From a virus, in the IMG/VR virus record IMGVR_UViG_3300025853_000126, positions 1-52,361 of that record: a DNA stretch of 52,361 bases; one strand, given 5' to 3'. Every line of letters starts with the position of its first letter. The first letter of the stretch is position 1. A program made the translations under genes and the position numbers. Shown here piece by piece: positions 1 to 8,599 of this stretch. The notes under the pieces are model-generated. The model had not been told where the DNA came from. It did not search any database and saw only the letters and a program-made list of their open reading frames with translations.

Positions 1-1266
1 GGTAATGTTGGTATCGGAACTAGTAGCCCTGGACAAAAATTAGAAGTATATGGAACTATAAAAGCAAGAACCGTAGCTAATGGAGCTGTTGGTGAATTAA
101 AATTAGGTAATTTATCTAACCTGCTTGCTGATAATGGAGATTTATCCATAAGAAATAATACAACAAGTTTAGTAAAAGTTACAAGCGCAGGCAACGTAGG
201 TATTGGAACTGCTACTCCAGGGAATAAACTGCACGTGTCTGGTGGTGAAATTCAAGTAGTCAATGGCAGTTTTGGTAAATTATTATTACAAAACTCTACT
301 AATTATGTTTATGGTGATCAAAACGGTGTTGTTATTTTTAACGCTAATGATAATTTAAGATTATATACTGTAGGATCTGAAAAAATGCGTATTGATTCAT
401 CAGGTAATGTTGGTATTGGAACTACTAATCCTACAGAAAAACTTCAAGTTAATTCTGGTGATATTCTTATAAATAATAGCACAATTTCTTCTTTAAAATC
501 AGGCGGTTCTTTATATATAGATTTAAACACCTTTGGTAGTTATAGTGGTAGAAACTTTAGAATTTCAGATAATGGTACTTCTTTAGTAAATGTTAAGCAA
601 ACCGGTGAGGTTGGAATAGGAACTACTAGTCCTGGTGTGCCTTTAGATGTTGTAGGTCTTATACGTACTACTACAAGTTTTGTAGGTAATGCTTGTATTG
701 TAAATAGCCTTACTTCAGCAACATCTGGTGGTAGTATTTTTTTTAAAAATAATAGCGGTGTAAATCTAGCAACTTTAACAGACAATGGCAACGTAGGTAT
801 TGGAACGACTAGTCCAACTCATAAACTTCATGTTGCTGGAACAACAGCGCATACTACCGTTAAAGTCTCAACTACTACCCATAATGCAAATTTTGAAGTA
901 AAAACAGATAATTCTAATTTTGCACTTATAGGTCAAGGTAGTTCAAATAGATTTGATATTTGGGACACTAACGCTGGAGCTACAAGATTATCAGTTAATT
1001 CATCCGGTAATGTTGGTATTGGATCTACTAATCCAAGTTACAAACTAGACGTCGTTGGATCCGCAGGCAACACTGCTAGATTTAAAGGAAGTGGCGGTCA
1101 AGCAACTGTTTCTATTAACGATGGAACAAACGATAATTATATAGTTGCACTATCTGGAGATTTACAACTAAGACCAAGCGGAACAACAGTTTTAACTACT
1201 AAATCAAGTGGTAACGTAGGTATTGGATCTACTAGTCCTACTTCGAAATTGACAGTTGCTGTTGGA
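1..1266 (+). repeat. seven in-frame GNVGIG-type modules in the fibre gene
   Basis: Modules start at 1, 190, 403, 604, 787, 1006 and 1210. Spacings are 189, 213, 201, 183, 219 and 204 bases, all multiples of three. The opening DNA (GGTAATGTTGGTATTGGA and variants) is similar enough between copies to recombine or to confuse short-read assembly. An eighth, divergent copy (KRLGIGTTTP) lies near 52085. Confidence 0.85.
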
Positions 1267-1377
1267 GATATAGAAACATCAGGTGTAGGATATGGTATTA
1301 TTTTAAAATCACCAGACGGAACAAGATATAGAGTAACAGTAGCAAATGGAGGTACATTATCAGTATCTGCAGTATAG
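1..1377 (+). CDS. tail fibre / receptor-binding protein, C-terminal part (5' end outside window)
   Basis: The reading frame is open from base 1, so the start lies outside the window; the first internal ATG at 235 is not the real start. The protein consists of seven modules of about 61-73 residues, each opening with G-N/E-V-G-I-G-T/S and followed by a P and a K-L-x-V-like strand. Such repeats are typical of large Bacteroidota surface and phage fibre proteins. The C-terminus (KSPDGTRYRVTVANGG) resembles the end piece of fibre proteins in marine phages (from memory). No S74 chaperone/peptidase domain is visible. It is probably the end of the gene starting at 50887, which contains the same type of module. 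Inferred role: host recognition at the distal tail. Confidence 0.8.
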   Translation, partial: GNVGIGTSSPGQKLEVYGTIKARTVANGAVGELKLGNLSNLLADNGDLSIRNNTTSLVKVTSAGNVGIGTATPGNKLHVSGGEIQVVNGSFGKLLLQNSTNYVYGDQNGVVIFNANDNLRLYTVGSEKMRIDSSGNVGIGTTNPTEKLQVNSGDILINNSTISSLKSGGSLYIDLNTFGSYSGRNFRISDNGTSLVNVKQTGEVGIGTTSPGVPLDVVGLIRTTTSFVGNACIVNSLTSATSGGSIFFKNNSGVNLATLTDNGNVGIGTTSPTHKLHVAGTTAHTTVKVSTTTHNANFEVKTDNSNFALIGQGSSNRFDIWDTNAGATRLSVNSSGNVGIGSTNPSYKLDVVGSAGNTARFKGSGGQATVSINDGTNDNYIVALSGDLQLRPSGTTVLTTKSSGNVGIGSTSPTSKLTVAVGDIETSGVGYGIILKSPDGTRYRVTVANGGTLSVSAV

Positions 1378-1443
1378 TAAAAACACAATAATAAGTGTAA
1401 CTATTTAATAAAGAAACATATTAATTAATTAAATTAAATCAAA

Positions 1444-1683
1444 ATGGCAAAAATTAAAGACGAACAATTAAAAAAAGTAACAGAACAACAACAAGCTTTA
1501 ACTAATTTATTAGCTAGAATTGGTGTTCTAGAAATTGAAAAACTTAACCTTTCTGGTGAGATTAAAAAACTAGAAGGTGAAGTTGAACAAACTAAAAAAG
1601 AACTAGAAGAAGAGTACGGGAAGGTTAGTATTAATCTAGCTGATGGTACATACGAGAAGATCGAGGATAAAGAAGATGCATAA
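1444..1683 (+). CDS. small coiled-coil protein
   Basis: 79 residues. Residues about 3-62 are heptad-rich in Leu, Glu and Lys and should form a coiled coil; the tail ends in acidic residues (IEDKEDA). It directly follows the fibre gene after 66 bases of A/T-rich leader and overlaps the next gene by 8 bases. No catalytic motif is visible. By position it could be a fibre or assembly accessory protein, but I do not recognise a function. Confidence 0.6.
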   Translation: MAKIKDEQLKKVTEQQQALTNLLARIGVLEIEKLNLSGEIKKLEGEVEQTKKELEEEYGKVSINLADGTYEKIEDKEDA

Positions 1684-1900
1684 CATCAGAAAAATCAGTA
1701 TTGGAACTGATTATAAAAATGATGCAATGCATTATGCGGTAGGCCAACAAGTTTATGGTGGTCATGAAATATCGCATATTTTATTTGAAGATTCTGATAG
1801 TTCTTATAACATTTATATAAAGAAAAACGATGAAGTATTACCATGGAAGAAGTTTAATTCTAACATGGCTATATCAATCGAATACGATTTAGAGTATTAA
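1676..1900 (+). CDS. small hypothetical protein
   Basis: 74 residues. I start it at ATG 1676 (MHNIRKISIG), which overlaps the previous gene by 8 bases; an upstream in-frame ATG at 1643 would overlap it by 41 bases. The protein has mixed alpha/beta character with several Tyr and Asp and no recognised motif. Its stop shares a base with the next start (TAATG), indicating translational coupling. Confidence 0.55.
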   Translation: MHNIRKISIGTDYKNDAMHYAVGQQVYGGHEISHILFEDSDSSYNIYIKKNDEVLPWKKFNSNMAISIEYDLEY

Positions 1901-2505
1901 TGAAAAGCTTATATGATTTTATTGTAGAACCTTTAGGTGATAAATACAATAATGAAATACAAGTTGGTGATAAAAAACTAGTTGTTAATACTAAAATTGA
2001 ATCATGGACTTTTGTAAATAGACTAGCTAAAGTAATTGAAACACCAATTGCTTTTAAAACAAAAATTAAAAAAGGTGATACTATTGTAATACATCAAAAT
2101 GTATTTAGAACTTTTTATGACATGCGTGGTAATAAAAAAGTTAGTAGATCATGGTTTAAAGATAATCTTTATTTTGTAGGTTTAGATCAAATATATTTAT
2201 ATAAAAACTCTGAGGGTTGGCACTCATTTGCAAACAGATGCTTTGTGCACCCAATAAAAGATAAGAGTGATTTTACTACAAATAAAGAACAAAAATTAAA
2301 AGGTATATTAAAACACGGTAATACGAATTTAAAAAACCTTAATATAAACGAAGGAGATTTAGTTGGTTTTAAACCAAACAGAGAGTGGCAGTTTTTAGTA
2401 GAGGGAAAACGTTTATATTGTATGGAATCAAATGATATTGTAATTAAATATGAGCACCAAGGAAACGAAGAAGAATATAATCCAAGCTGGGCAAGTAGCA
2501 GTTAA
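1900..2505 (+). CDS. two-lobed GroES (Cpn10)-like protein, tentative
   Basis: 201 residues. Two segments resemble the GroES barrel. The first, residues about 25-105, has an R-x-A-x-V-I strand, then IKKGDTIVIHQNVF and a closing strand DQIYLYK. The second, about 135-190, has NINEGDLVGF, then EGKRLYCMESNDIVIKYE, matching the GroES C-terminal pattern (VKxGDxVxF...LDGEEYLxMxExDIxAxIE). Family knowledge: T4 gp31 replaces GroES during capsid folding, so a phage co-chaperonin next to head genes would make sense. This is inference from pattern; it could be another beta-barrel virion protein. TAATG coupling upstream; the next gene starts inside its end. Confidence 0.4.
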   Translation: MKSLYDFIVEPLGDKYNNEIQVGDKKLVVNTKIESWTFVNRLAKVIETPIAFKTKIKKGDTIVIHQNVFRTFYDMRGNKKVSRSWFKDNLYFVGLDQIYLYKNSEGWHSFANRCFVHPIKDKSDFTTNKEQKLKGILKHGNTNLKNLNINEGDLVGFKPNREWQFLVEGKRLYCMESNDIVIKYEHQGNEEEYNPSWASSS

Positions 2506-2728
2506 AGAGTTAATCAAAGTTGCTAAAGAACCTATTATAGATTATGGTCCTGATATTTCCGCAGACAGACTTAAGAATGCTGCAGCTACAAAAAAACTAG
2601 CTATATTCGATGCTTTTGAAATACTTAATCGTATTGAAGAAGAAAAGAATATGCTAGAAGATAAACCTAAAGTTGAAGAAAAGAAAAAATCTAACTTTAA
2701 AGGTTTTGCAGAAGGGAGGTCTAAATAA
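2450..2728 (+). CDS. small basic/helical protein before terminase; possible small terminase subunit
   Basis: 92 residues, helical, with a charged Lys/Glu-rich C-terminus. Its start lies 56 bases inside the previous gene in another frame, and its stop overlaps the TerL start (TAATG). The slot just before large terminase is where terminase small subunits usually sit, but no helix-turn-helix is obvious, so this is only a positional suggestion. Its coding sequence supplies AAGGGAGG about 9 bases before the TerL ATG, one of the few Shine-Dalgarno-like stretches in the window. Confidence 0.45.
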   Translation: MSTKETKKNIIQAGQVAVKELIKVAKEPIIDYGPDISADRLKNAAATKKLAIFDAFEILNRIEEEKNMLEDKPKVEEKKKSNFKGFAEGRSK

Positions 2729-4947
2729 TGTACGAGCAAACTTTATATACAATATTAGAAGATTACATTACACCTAGTACTCTTAAAAAAAATAATAAGT
2801 ATAAGAAATGGGAGTATGGTTATAATGAACAACATGATATGGTTGTTATTAGTAAAGACGGTACAATAGGTGATATATACGAAATACAAAATCTTAAAAT
2901 AGCTTTACCACAAGCAAAGAGTATTCACAAGTTTGAAAATGGTAAGTGGAATCAGTTTGAATATCCTAAAGTTTTAAGTAAAATAAAAACAGTATTTGAT
3001 TTTAAACAATATCCAGAGGATTTTAAAGAAAAATGGTATGATTACATCGATAATGAGTTCACCCGCAGGGAGGAAGGTTTTTGGTTTTATAACAAAGGCG
3101 TTCCTACTTACATTAGTGGTACTCATTACATGTACTTGCAGTGGTCTAAGATTGACGTCGGGGCACCAGACTTTAGAGAGTCAAATAGATTATTCTTTAT
3201 TTTCTGGGAAGCTTGTAAGGCAGATACACGATCCTATGGGATGTGTTACCTTAAGAACAGGCGTTCCGGGTTTTCTTTCATGGCCTCAGGAGAGGTGGTT
3301 AACTTGGCAACCATATCAAGTGACAGTAGGTATGGTATATTATCCAAGTCCGGTCCTGATGCAAAGAAGATGTTCACAGATAAGGTGGTACCCATATCAG
3401 TTAATTATCCCTTCTTTTTCAAACCGACCCAGGATGGAATGGACCGTCCAAAGACCGAACTTGCCTACCGTGTCCCCGCAACCAAGTACACCCGTCGTAA
3501 GCTCACCTCCTCCGCCGACGAGACCTTACAGGACGAATTACAGGGACTTGACACCACTATCGACTGGAAGAATACCGGTGACAACTCCTACGATGGGGAG
3601 AAGCTCAAACTACTCGTTCACGACGAGTCCGGTAAATGGGAGAAGCCGAACAACATCCTCAACAACTGGAGGGTCACGAAAACCACGTTAAGATTAGGTA
3701 GTAGAATTATTGGAAAGTGTATGATGGGTTCAACATCAAATGCTTTAGATAAAGGAGGTAAAGAATTTAAAAAATTATATGATGACTCAGATGTCACAAA
3801 AAGAAACAGCAATGGACAGACTCGCTCAGGATTATATAGTTTGTTCATACCTATGGAATGGAATTACGAAGGATACATTGATTCTTATGGATTACCTGTA
3901 TTCGATACACCAAAAAAACAAGTTAAAGATCCGCACGGTATAACAATAAAACAAGGTGTTATAGAATATTGGGAAAATGAAGTAGAAGGATTAAAAGAAG
4001 ATCAAGATGCTTTAAATGAATTTTACAGACAGTTTCCTCGTACAACTAAGCATGCTTTTAGAGACGAGTCAAAACAATCTTTATTTAATCTAACTAAGAT
4101 ATATGAGCAAATAGATTTTAATGAAGATTTAAAAAATAGTATAAATATAACAAGAGGTAGTTTTCAATGGGAAAATGGAGATCAAGACACTAGAGTTATA
4201 TTTGTACCAAATAAACAAGGAAGATTTTTAATTACTTGGATACCAGATATTAATATACAAAATAGAAGATATATTAAAAACGGTATAAATTACCCAGGTA
4301 ATGAACATATGGGAGCATTTGGCTGTGACCCATATGATATATCAGGAACAGTGGATAAAAGAGGTTCAAATGGTTCACTGCATGGGCTTACAAAGTTTAG
4401 TATGGAGAACGCACCACCAAATCATTTTTTCTTAGAATATATAGCGAGACCTCAAACTGCTGAAATATTTTTTGAAGATGTATTGATGGCGTGTATATTT
4501 TATGGTATGCCAATACTTGCAGAGAATAATAAACCAAGATTACTTTACTATTTTAAACGTAGAGGTTATAGAGGTTTTGCAATGAACAGACCTGATAAAG
4601 CAAGAAATAAATTATCTGTAACAGAAAGAGAAATAGGTGGAATACCTAATTCTAGTGAAGATATAAAGCAAGCTCACGCTGCAGCAATTGAAACGTATGT
4701 TGAAAATTTTGTAGGATTAAAAGAAACAGGATATGGAGATATGTATTTTCAAAGAACGTTAGAAGACTGGGCTAAATTTAATATAAATAATAGAACAACT
4801 CATGATGCTTCGATCAGCTCAGGTTTAGCTCTTATGGCGTGTAACAAACACAGATATACGCCAACAACAAAAAGAGAATTACAACCTGTTGATTTAGGTA
4901 TTAAAAAATATAATAATAAAGGATCGACATCAAAAATTATAAGTTAA
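2728..4947 (+). CDS. terminase large subunit (DNA packaging ATPase-nuclease)
   Basis: 739 residues. It packages genomic DNA into the prohead through the portal. The ATPase part shows a degenerate phosphate-binding segment NRRSGFS (177-183) and a Walker-B-like strand LKLLVHDESG (293-302) with D299-E300. The RNase-H-like nuclease part shows GCDPYD (D534), an internal strand ILAENNKPR, and HDASISSGLAL near residue 690 supplying the last acidic residue. Length fits phage TerL proteins of the larger type. TAATG coupling upstream; the portal starts immediately after the stop. Codons from about residue 110 to 321 are strongly GC-rich, unlike the rest (see separate feature). Confidence 0.9.
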   Translation: MYEQTLYTILEDYITPSTLKKNNKYKKWEYGYNEQHDMVVISKDGTIGDIYEIQNLKIALPQAKSIHKFENGKWNQFEYPKVLSKIKTVFDFKQYPEDFKEKWYDYIDNEFTRREEGFWFYNKGVPTYISGTHYMYLQWSKIDVGAPDFRESNRLFFIFWEACKADTRSYGMCYLKNRRSGFSFMASGEVVNLATISSDSRYGILSKSGPDAKKMFTDKVVPISVNYPFFFKPTQDGMDRPKTELAYRVPATKYTRRKLTSSADETLQDELQGLDTTIDWKNTGDNSYDGEKLKLLVHDESGKWEKPNNILNNWRVTKTTLRLGSRIIGKCMMGSTSNALDKGGKEFKKLYDDSDVTKRNSNGQTRSGLYSLFIPMEWNYEGYIDSYGLPVFDTPKKQVKDPHGITIKQGVIEYWENEVEGLKEDQDALNEFYRQFPRTTKHAFRDESKQSLFNLTKIYEQIDFNEDLKNSINITRGSFQWENGDQDTRVIFVPNKQGRFLITWIPDINIQNRRYIKNGINYPGNEHMGAFGCDPYDISGTVDKRGSNGSLHGLTKFSMENAPPNHFFLEYIARPQTAEIFFEDVLMACIFYGMPILAENNKPRLLYYFKRRGYRGFAMNRPDKARNKLSVTEREIGGIPNSSEDIKQAHAAAIETYVENFVGLKETGYGDMYFQRTLEDWAKFNINNRTTHDASISSGLALMACNKHRYTPTTKRELQPVDLGIKKYNNKGSTSKIIS
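3057..3690 (+). other. GC-rich codon island inside the terminase gene
   Basis: By direct count 144 of 270 bases in 3421-3690 are G or C, against 15 of 60 in 3721-3780 and 10 of 60 in 4081-4140. Codons switch to ACC, GAG, TCC, CTC, AAC and GAC, then return to AT-rich usage immediately after 3690. The left edge is more gradual, starting about 3057. The terminase frame stays open throughout. A 231-codon alternative frame (2996-3691, one frame on) is open across the same stretch and stops exactly at its right edge. Confidence 0.85.
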
Positions 4948-7335
4948 ATGAATATATATACTAACACTAATAGTCCTTTTCCAAGTCAAGTAGTAAGTGA
5001 CGTAGAAAAAGCTAGTATTGAGTATGGAACACAGGTTGCTCAAGCTATAGAGCAAGAGTGGTTTTCACAAGGAAGGACTAGTGGTAATAGATACTTAACT
5101 AACTGGAATAATTTCCATATGTTAAGATCATATGCTAGAGGTGAGCAGTCAATACAAAAATACAAAGATGAGTTAGCTATTAACGGTGATTTATCATATT
5201 TAAATTTAGACTGGAAACCAGTACCTATATTATCTAAGTTTGTAGATATAGTGGTAAACGGTATATCATCAAAAACTTATGATATAAAAGCTTATGCCCA
5301 AGATCCTGAGTCAATAAAGAAAAGAACTAGCTATGCTTCTAAGATATATGAAGACATGCTGTCTAAAGAATATTTGGATAACTTAAAAAATACTTTAGGT
5401 ATTGATTTATACCAAACACCTAATACAGATATAATACCAGAAACAACAGAAGAGTTAGAGCTTCACATGCAATTATCATATAAGCAAAGTGTAGAAATAG
5501 CAGAAGAAGAAGCTATATCTAGTGTACTTGCTCAAAACAAATATGATTTAATTAGACGTAGATTAAATATGGATTTAGCTGTTTGCGGTATTGCAGCGGC
5601 TAAAACTAGTTTTAATACAGCTGAAGGTATTACTGTTGATTATGTTGATCCAGCATATATGATATATTCTTATACAGAGGATCCAAATTTTGAAGACATA
5701 TACTATGTTGGTGAATTAAAAGCTATAACAATACCAGAGCTTAAAAAAGAGTTTCCTAATATATCTGATGAAGAATTAAAAAGAATACAAGCAATGCCAG
5801 GTAATAAATCTTATATTACTGGTTGGGGTGATTATGATGAAAATACTGTTCAAGTTTTATATTTTGATTATAAAACATATCATAATCAAGTATTTAAAAT
5901 AAAACAAACAGATCAAGGATTAATGAAAGCTATTGAAAAGCCAGACACATTTAATCCACCAGAAAATGATATGTTTGAAAGAGTTTCAAGATCTATTGAA
6001 GTATTATATAGCGGTGCTAAAGTTTTAGGTACTGATACAATGCTTAAATGGGAGCTTGCTGAAAACATGTCAAGACCTTATGCTGATACTACTAAGGTTA
6101 AAATGAACTACGCAATATGTGCGCCTAGAATTTATAAAGGTAGAATAGAATCATTAGTTAGCAAATGTACTGGTTTTGCTGATATGATTCAAATTACACA
6201 TTTAAAATTACAACAAGTTATATCTCGTATGGTGCCAGATGGTGTTTACTTAGATATGGACGGGCTTGCTGAAGTTGATCTTGGTAATGGTACTAATTAT
6301 AATCCAGCAGAAGCATTGAATATGTATTTCCAAACTGGTAGTATTGTTGGTAGATCATTAACACAAGAAGGTGATATGAACCCAGGTAAAGTTCCAATAC
6401 AAGAACTTAATTCTGGTACAGGAGCAGGTAAAATACAAAGTCTTATACAAACTTATCAATACTATTTACAGATGATAAGAGACGTGACGGGACTAAATGA
6501 AGCTAGAGATGGTAGTTTACCAGACCGTAACACGCTTGTAGGACTGCAGAAACTAGCCGCTAATGCATCAAATGTAGCAACTAGACATATTGTACAATCT
6601 AGTTTATTTTTAACGCTTAAATTGTCAGAAAATATTAGCTTAAAAGTAGCTGATGCACTGGAGTTTCCATTAACTAGAGCATCATTACAGAACTCTATAT
6701 CAACGTATAATATTAAAACATTGGATGAAGTTGTTAATCTTAATTTACACGACTTTGGTATTTTCTTAGAATTAGAACCAGATGAAGAAGAAAAACAACA
6801 ATTAGAAGCTAATATACAAATAGCTTTACAAGCTAAAAACATTGATGTTGAAGATGCTATTGATTTAAGACAAATTAAAAATCTTAAACTAGCTAATCAA
6901 ATGTTAAAAGTAAAACGTAAAGAAAAAGCTAAACAAGATCAATTAGCACAACAAGCAAATATTCAAGCTCAAGCAGAGGCTCAATCACAAGCAGCAGAAA
7001 AAACAGCTATGGCAGAAGTACAAAAACAACAAGCTATATCTGGTGCTAATGTAGAATATGAAAAAGCTAAGAGTGAGTTTGAAAAAGATCGTATGCAGCT
7101 GCAAGCACAATTAGATCAACAAAAAATAATGCAGCAACATAAAAACGATATGGAACTTAAACAATTAGAAGTTTCAAATCAAAAACAAAAAGAAAAAGAA
7201 ATAGAAGATCGTAAAGATAAAAGAATAAAAATGGAAGGTACTCAACAGAGTAAAATGATACAGCAAAGACAAACAGATAGCCCAGCTATAGATTTTGAAG
7301 CTGAATCAGGACTAGACATGTCGCCTTTCATGTAG
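4948..7335 (+). CDS. portal protein
   Basis: 795 residues, the usual size for large podovirus portals. It would form the dodecameric ring at the capsid vertex through which DNA enters and leaves. Support is mainly order (terminase, portal, scaffold, capsid) and protein character: a mixed N-terminal body with VDYVDPAYMIYSY and DVTGLNEARDGSLP segments seen in portals of this kind, then a Gln/Lys/Glu-rich coiled coil from about residue 640 to 780, consistent with an elongated barrel or crown. It starts directly at the terminase stop with no Shine-Dalgarno sequence. Confidence 0.85.
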   Translation: MNIYTNTNSPFPSQVVSDVEKASIEYGTQVAQAIEQEWFSQGRTSGNRYLTNWNNFHMLRSYARGEQSIQKYKDELAINGDLSYLNLDWKPVPILSKFVDIVVNGISSKTYDIKAYAQDPESIKKRTSYASKIYEDMLSKEYLDNLKNTLGIDLYQTPNTDIIPETTEELELHMQLSYKQSVEIAEEEAISSVLAQNKYDLIRRRLNMDLAVCGIAAAKTSFNTAEGITVDYVDPAYMIYSYTEDPNFEDIYYVGELKAITIPELKKEFPNISDEELKRIQAMPGNKSYITGWGDYDENTVQVLYFDYKTYHNQVFKIKQTDQGLMKAIEKPDTFNPPENDMFERVSRSIEVLYSGAKVLGTDTMLKWELAENMSRPYADTTKVKMNYAICAPRIYKGRIESLVSKCTGFADMIQITHLKLQQVISRMVPDGVYLDMDGLAEVDLGNGTNYNPAEALNMYFQTGSIVGRSLTQEGDMNPGKVPIQELNSGTGAGKIQSLIQTYQYYLQMIRDVTGLNEARDGSLPDRNTLVGLQKLAANASNVATRHIVQSSLFLTLKLSENISLKVADALEFPLTRASLQNSISTYNIKTLDEVVNLNLHDFGIFLELEPDEEEKQQLEANIQIALQAKNIDVEDAIDLRQIKNLKLANQMLKVKRKEKAKQDQLAQQANIQAQAEAQSQAAEKTAMAEVQKQQAISGANVEYEKAKSEFEKDRMQLQAQLDQQKIMQQHKNDMELKQLEVSNQKQKEKEIEDRKDKRIKMEGTQQSKMIQQRQTDSPAIDFEAESGLDMSPFM

Positions 7336-7337
7336 TA

Positions 7338-7350
7338 TTAACTATTTAAT
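7338..7350 (+). promoter_or_regulatory. late-gene leader motif TTAACTATTTAAT before scaffold
   Basis: The 13-base motif ends 11 bases before the scaffold ATG at 7362. Near-identical motifs lie 11-12 bases before the ATGs at 8600 and 10106. It may act as an A/U-rich translation enhancer replacing a Shine-Dalgarno sequence, or as part of a late promoter. Confidence 0.45.
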
Positions 7351-7361
7351 TATATTATATT

Positions 7362-8582
7362 ATGTCAAACACAAAAGCAGCCGTAGAGGTGAAGCAAGAA
7401 GGTGAATTTACTTTAAAAGGTAAATCAAAACCTAGAAAACCAAAACAATTAGGTAATAAAGAACAAGAAATACCAAAGGTGAATATTAAAGAGCCTTTAG
7501 TAGAAGTGGAACCTGATGTTAAAAAGGTAGAAATTAAAAACGAAGAAATTAAAAAAGAAGACGATGCCATTCAAATCGGAGAAACAGAGAAGGTATCTGT
7601 GGAAAAACCATCCGGAGATAGCACAGAGGTGGGAGAACCTGTACAAGAGTCCAACGAGACTACTGAAGGGTTTTCTCCGATCCAAGAAGTAACTGAAGAA
7701 GAGGAAGTTAAACAAGAAGTAAAGCAACCAGAAGTTAAACCAGTTGAACAACCAGCTGTAGATTTACCTGAAAATGTAGAAAAACTTGTTAGCTTTATGA
7801 AAGAAACAGGTGGTACTGTAGAAGATTATGTTAGATTAAACGCTGATTACAGTAACATCGATGAAAAAGCATTGTTAAAAGAATATTATAAAAAAAATAA
7901 ACCTCATTTAGACGCTGAAGATGTAGATCTTATTTTAGAAGATTTTACATGGGATACAGATGTTGATGAGGAAAGAGATATACGAAAGAAAAAGTTAGCA
8001 TTTAAAGAAGAAGTTGCTAAAGCTAGAACGTATCTAGATAGTTTGAAAGATAAATACTATGACGAAATTAAATTACGTCCTGGTGTAACTCAAGAGCAAC
8101 AAAAAGCAATGGACTTTTTCAATCGTTACAATAAACAGCAAGAACAGGCTGAGCAACTACACACGCAGTTTAAACAAAGTACTCAACAGCTTTTCAGCGA
8201 TCAATTCAAAGGTTTTGATTTTGAAGTTGGAGGTAAAAAGTATAAGTATAACATACAAAATCGTGATGCAGTTGCAGAAAACCAATCAAACATTAACAAT
8301 CTGATAGGGAAGTTCCTAGACGCAGATGGTAGTGTAGTAGACCCGGCTGGTTATCATAAAGCAATGTATGCTGCTGAAAACGTAGATAGAATCGCTACTC
8401 ATTTTTACGAACAAGGTAAAGCTGATGCCGTTAAGGATGTAGTTAACAAATCTAAAAACCTTTCTGATGTAAAAGCCAGACAAGGTAATACAGGTGAAGT
8501 TTTCATCGGTGGAATGAAAGTAAAATCGATTAGTGGTGCGGACTCTACAAAACTTAAAATAAAAACAAGAAAGTTTAACTAA
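7362..8582 (+). CDS. capsid scaffolding / head morphogenesis protein
   Basis: 406 residues, highly charged. The first 135 residues are a disordered Glu/Lys/Pro/Val-rich stretch; 150-330 is helical with Gln-rich segments; a basic C-terminus ends KLKIKTRKFN. A long charged helical protein between portal and major capsid fits a scaffold that organises capsid assembly and is removed later. No protease motif is visible. The TTAACT..TTTAAT leader precedes it. Confidence 0.7.
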   Translation: MSNTKAAVEVKQEGEFTLKGKSKPRKPKQLGNKEQEIPKVNIKEPLVEVEPDVKKVEIKNEEIKKEDDAIQIGETEKVSVEKPSGDSTEVGEPVQESNETTEGFSPIQEVTEEEEVKQEVKQPEVKPVEQPAVDLPENVEKLVSFMKETGGTVEDYVRLNADYSNIDEKALLKEYYKKNKPHLDAEDVDLILEDFTWDTDVDEERDIRKKKLAFKEEVAKARTYLDSLKDKYYDEIKLRPGVTQEQQKAMDFFNRYNKQQEQAEQLHTQFKQSTQQLFSDQFKGFDFEVGGKKYKYNIQNRDAVAENQSNINNLIGKFLDADGSVVDPAGYHKAMYAAENVDRIATHFYEQGKADAVKDVVNKSKNLSDVKARQGNTGEVFIGGMKVKSISGADSTKLKIKTRKFN

Positions 8583-8588
8583 TTTAAA
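8575..8588 (+). promoter_or_regulatory. late-gene leader motif TTAACTAATTTAAA before major capsid
   Basis: Second copy of the leader motif, overlapping the scaffold stop codon; 11-12 bases separate it from the capsid ATG at 8600. Confidence 0.45.
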
Positions 8589-8599
8589 ATTTATTAATT

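Noticed and set aside
1-1266. CRISPR array or diversity-generating template repeat
   Set aside because: The spaced repeats are in-frame protein modules with spacing of 183-219 bases, and no cas or reverse transcriptase gene is present.
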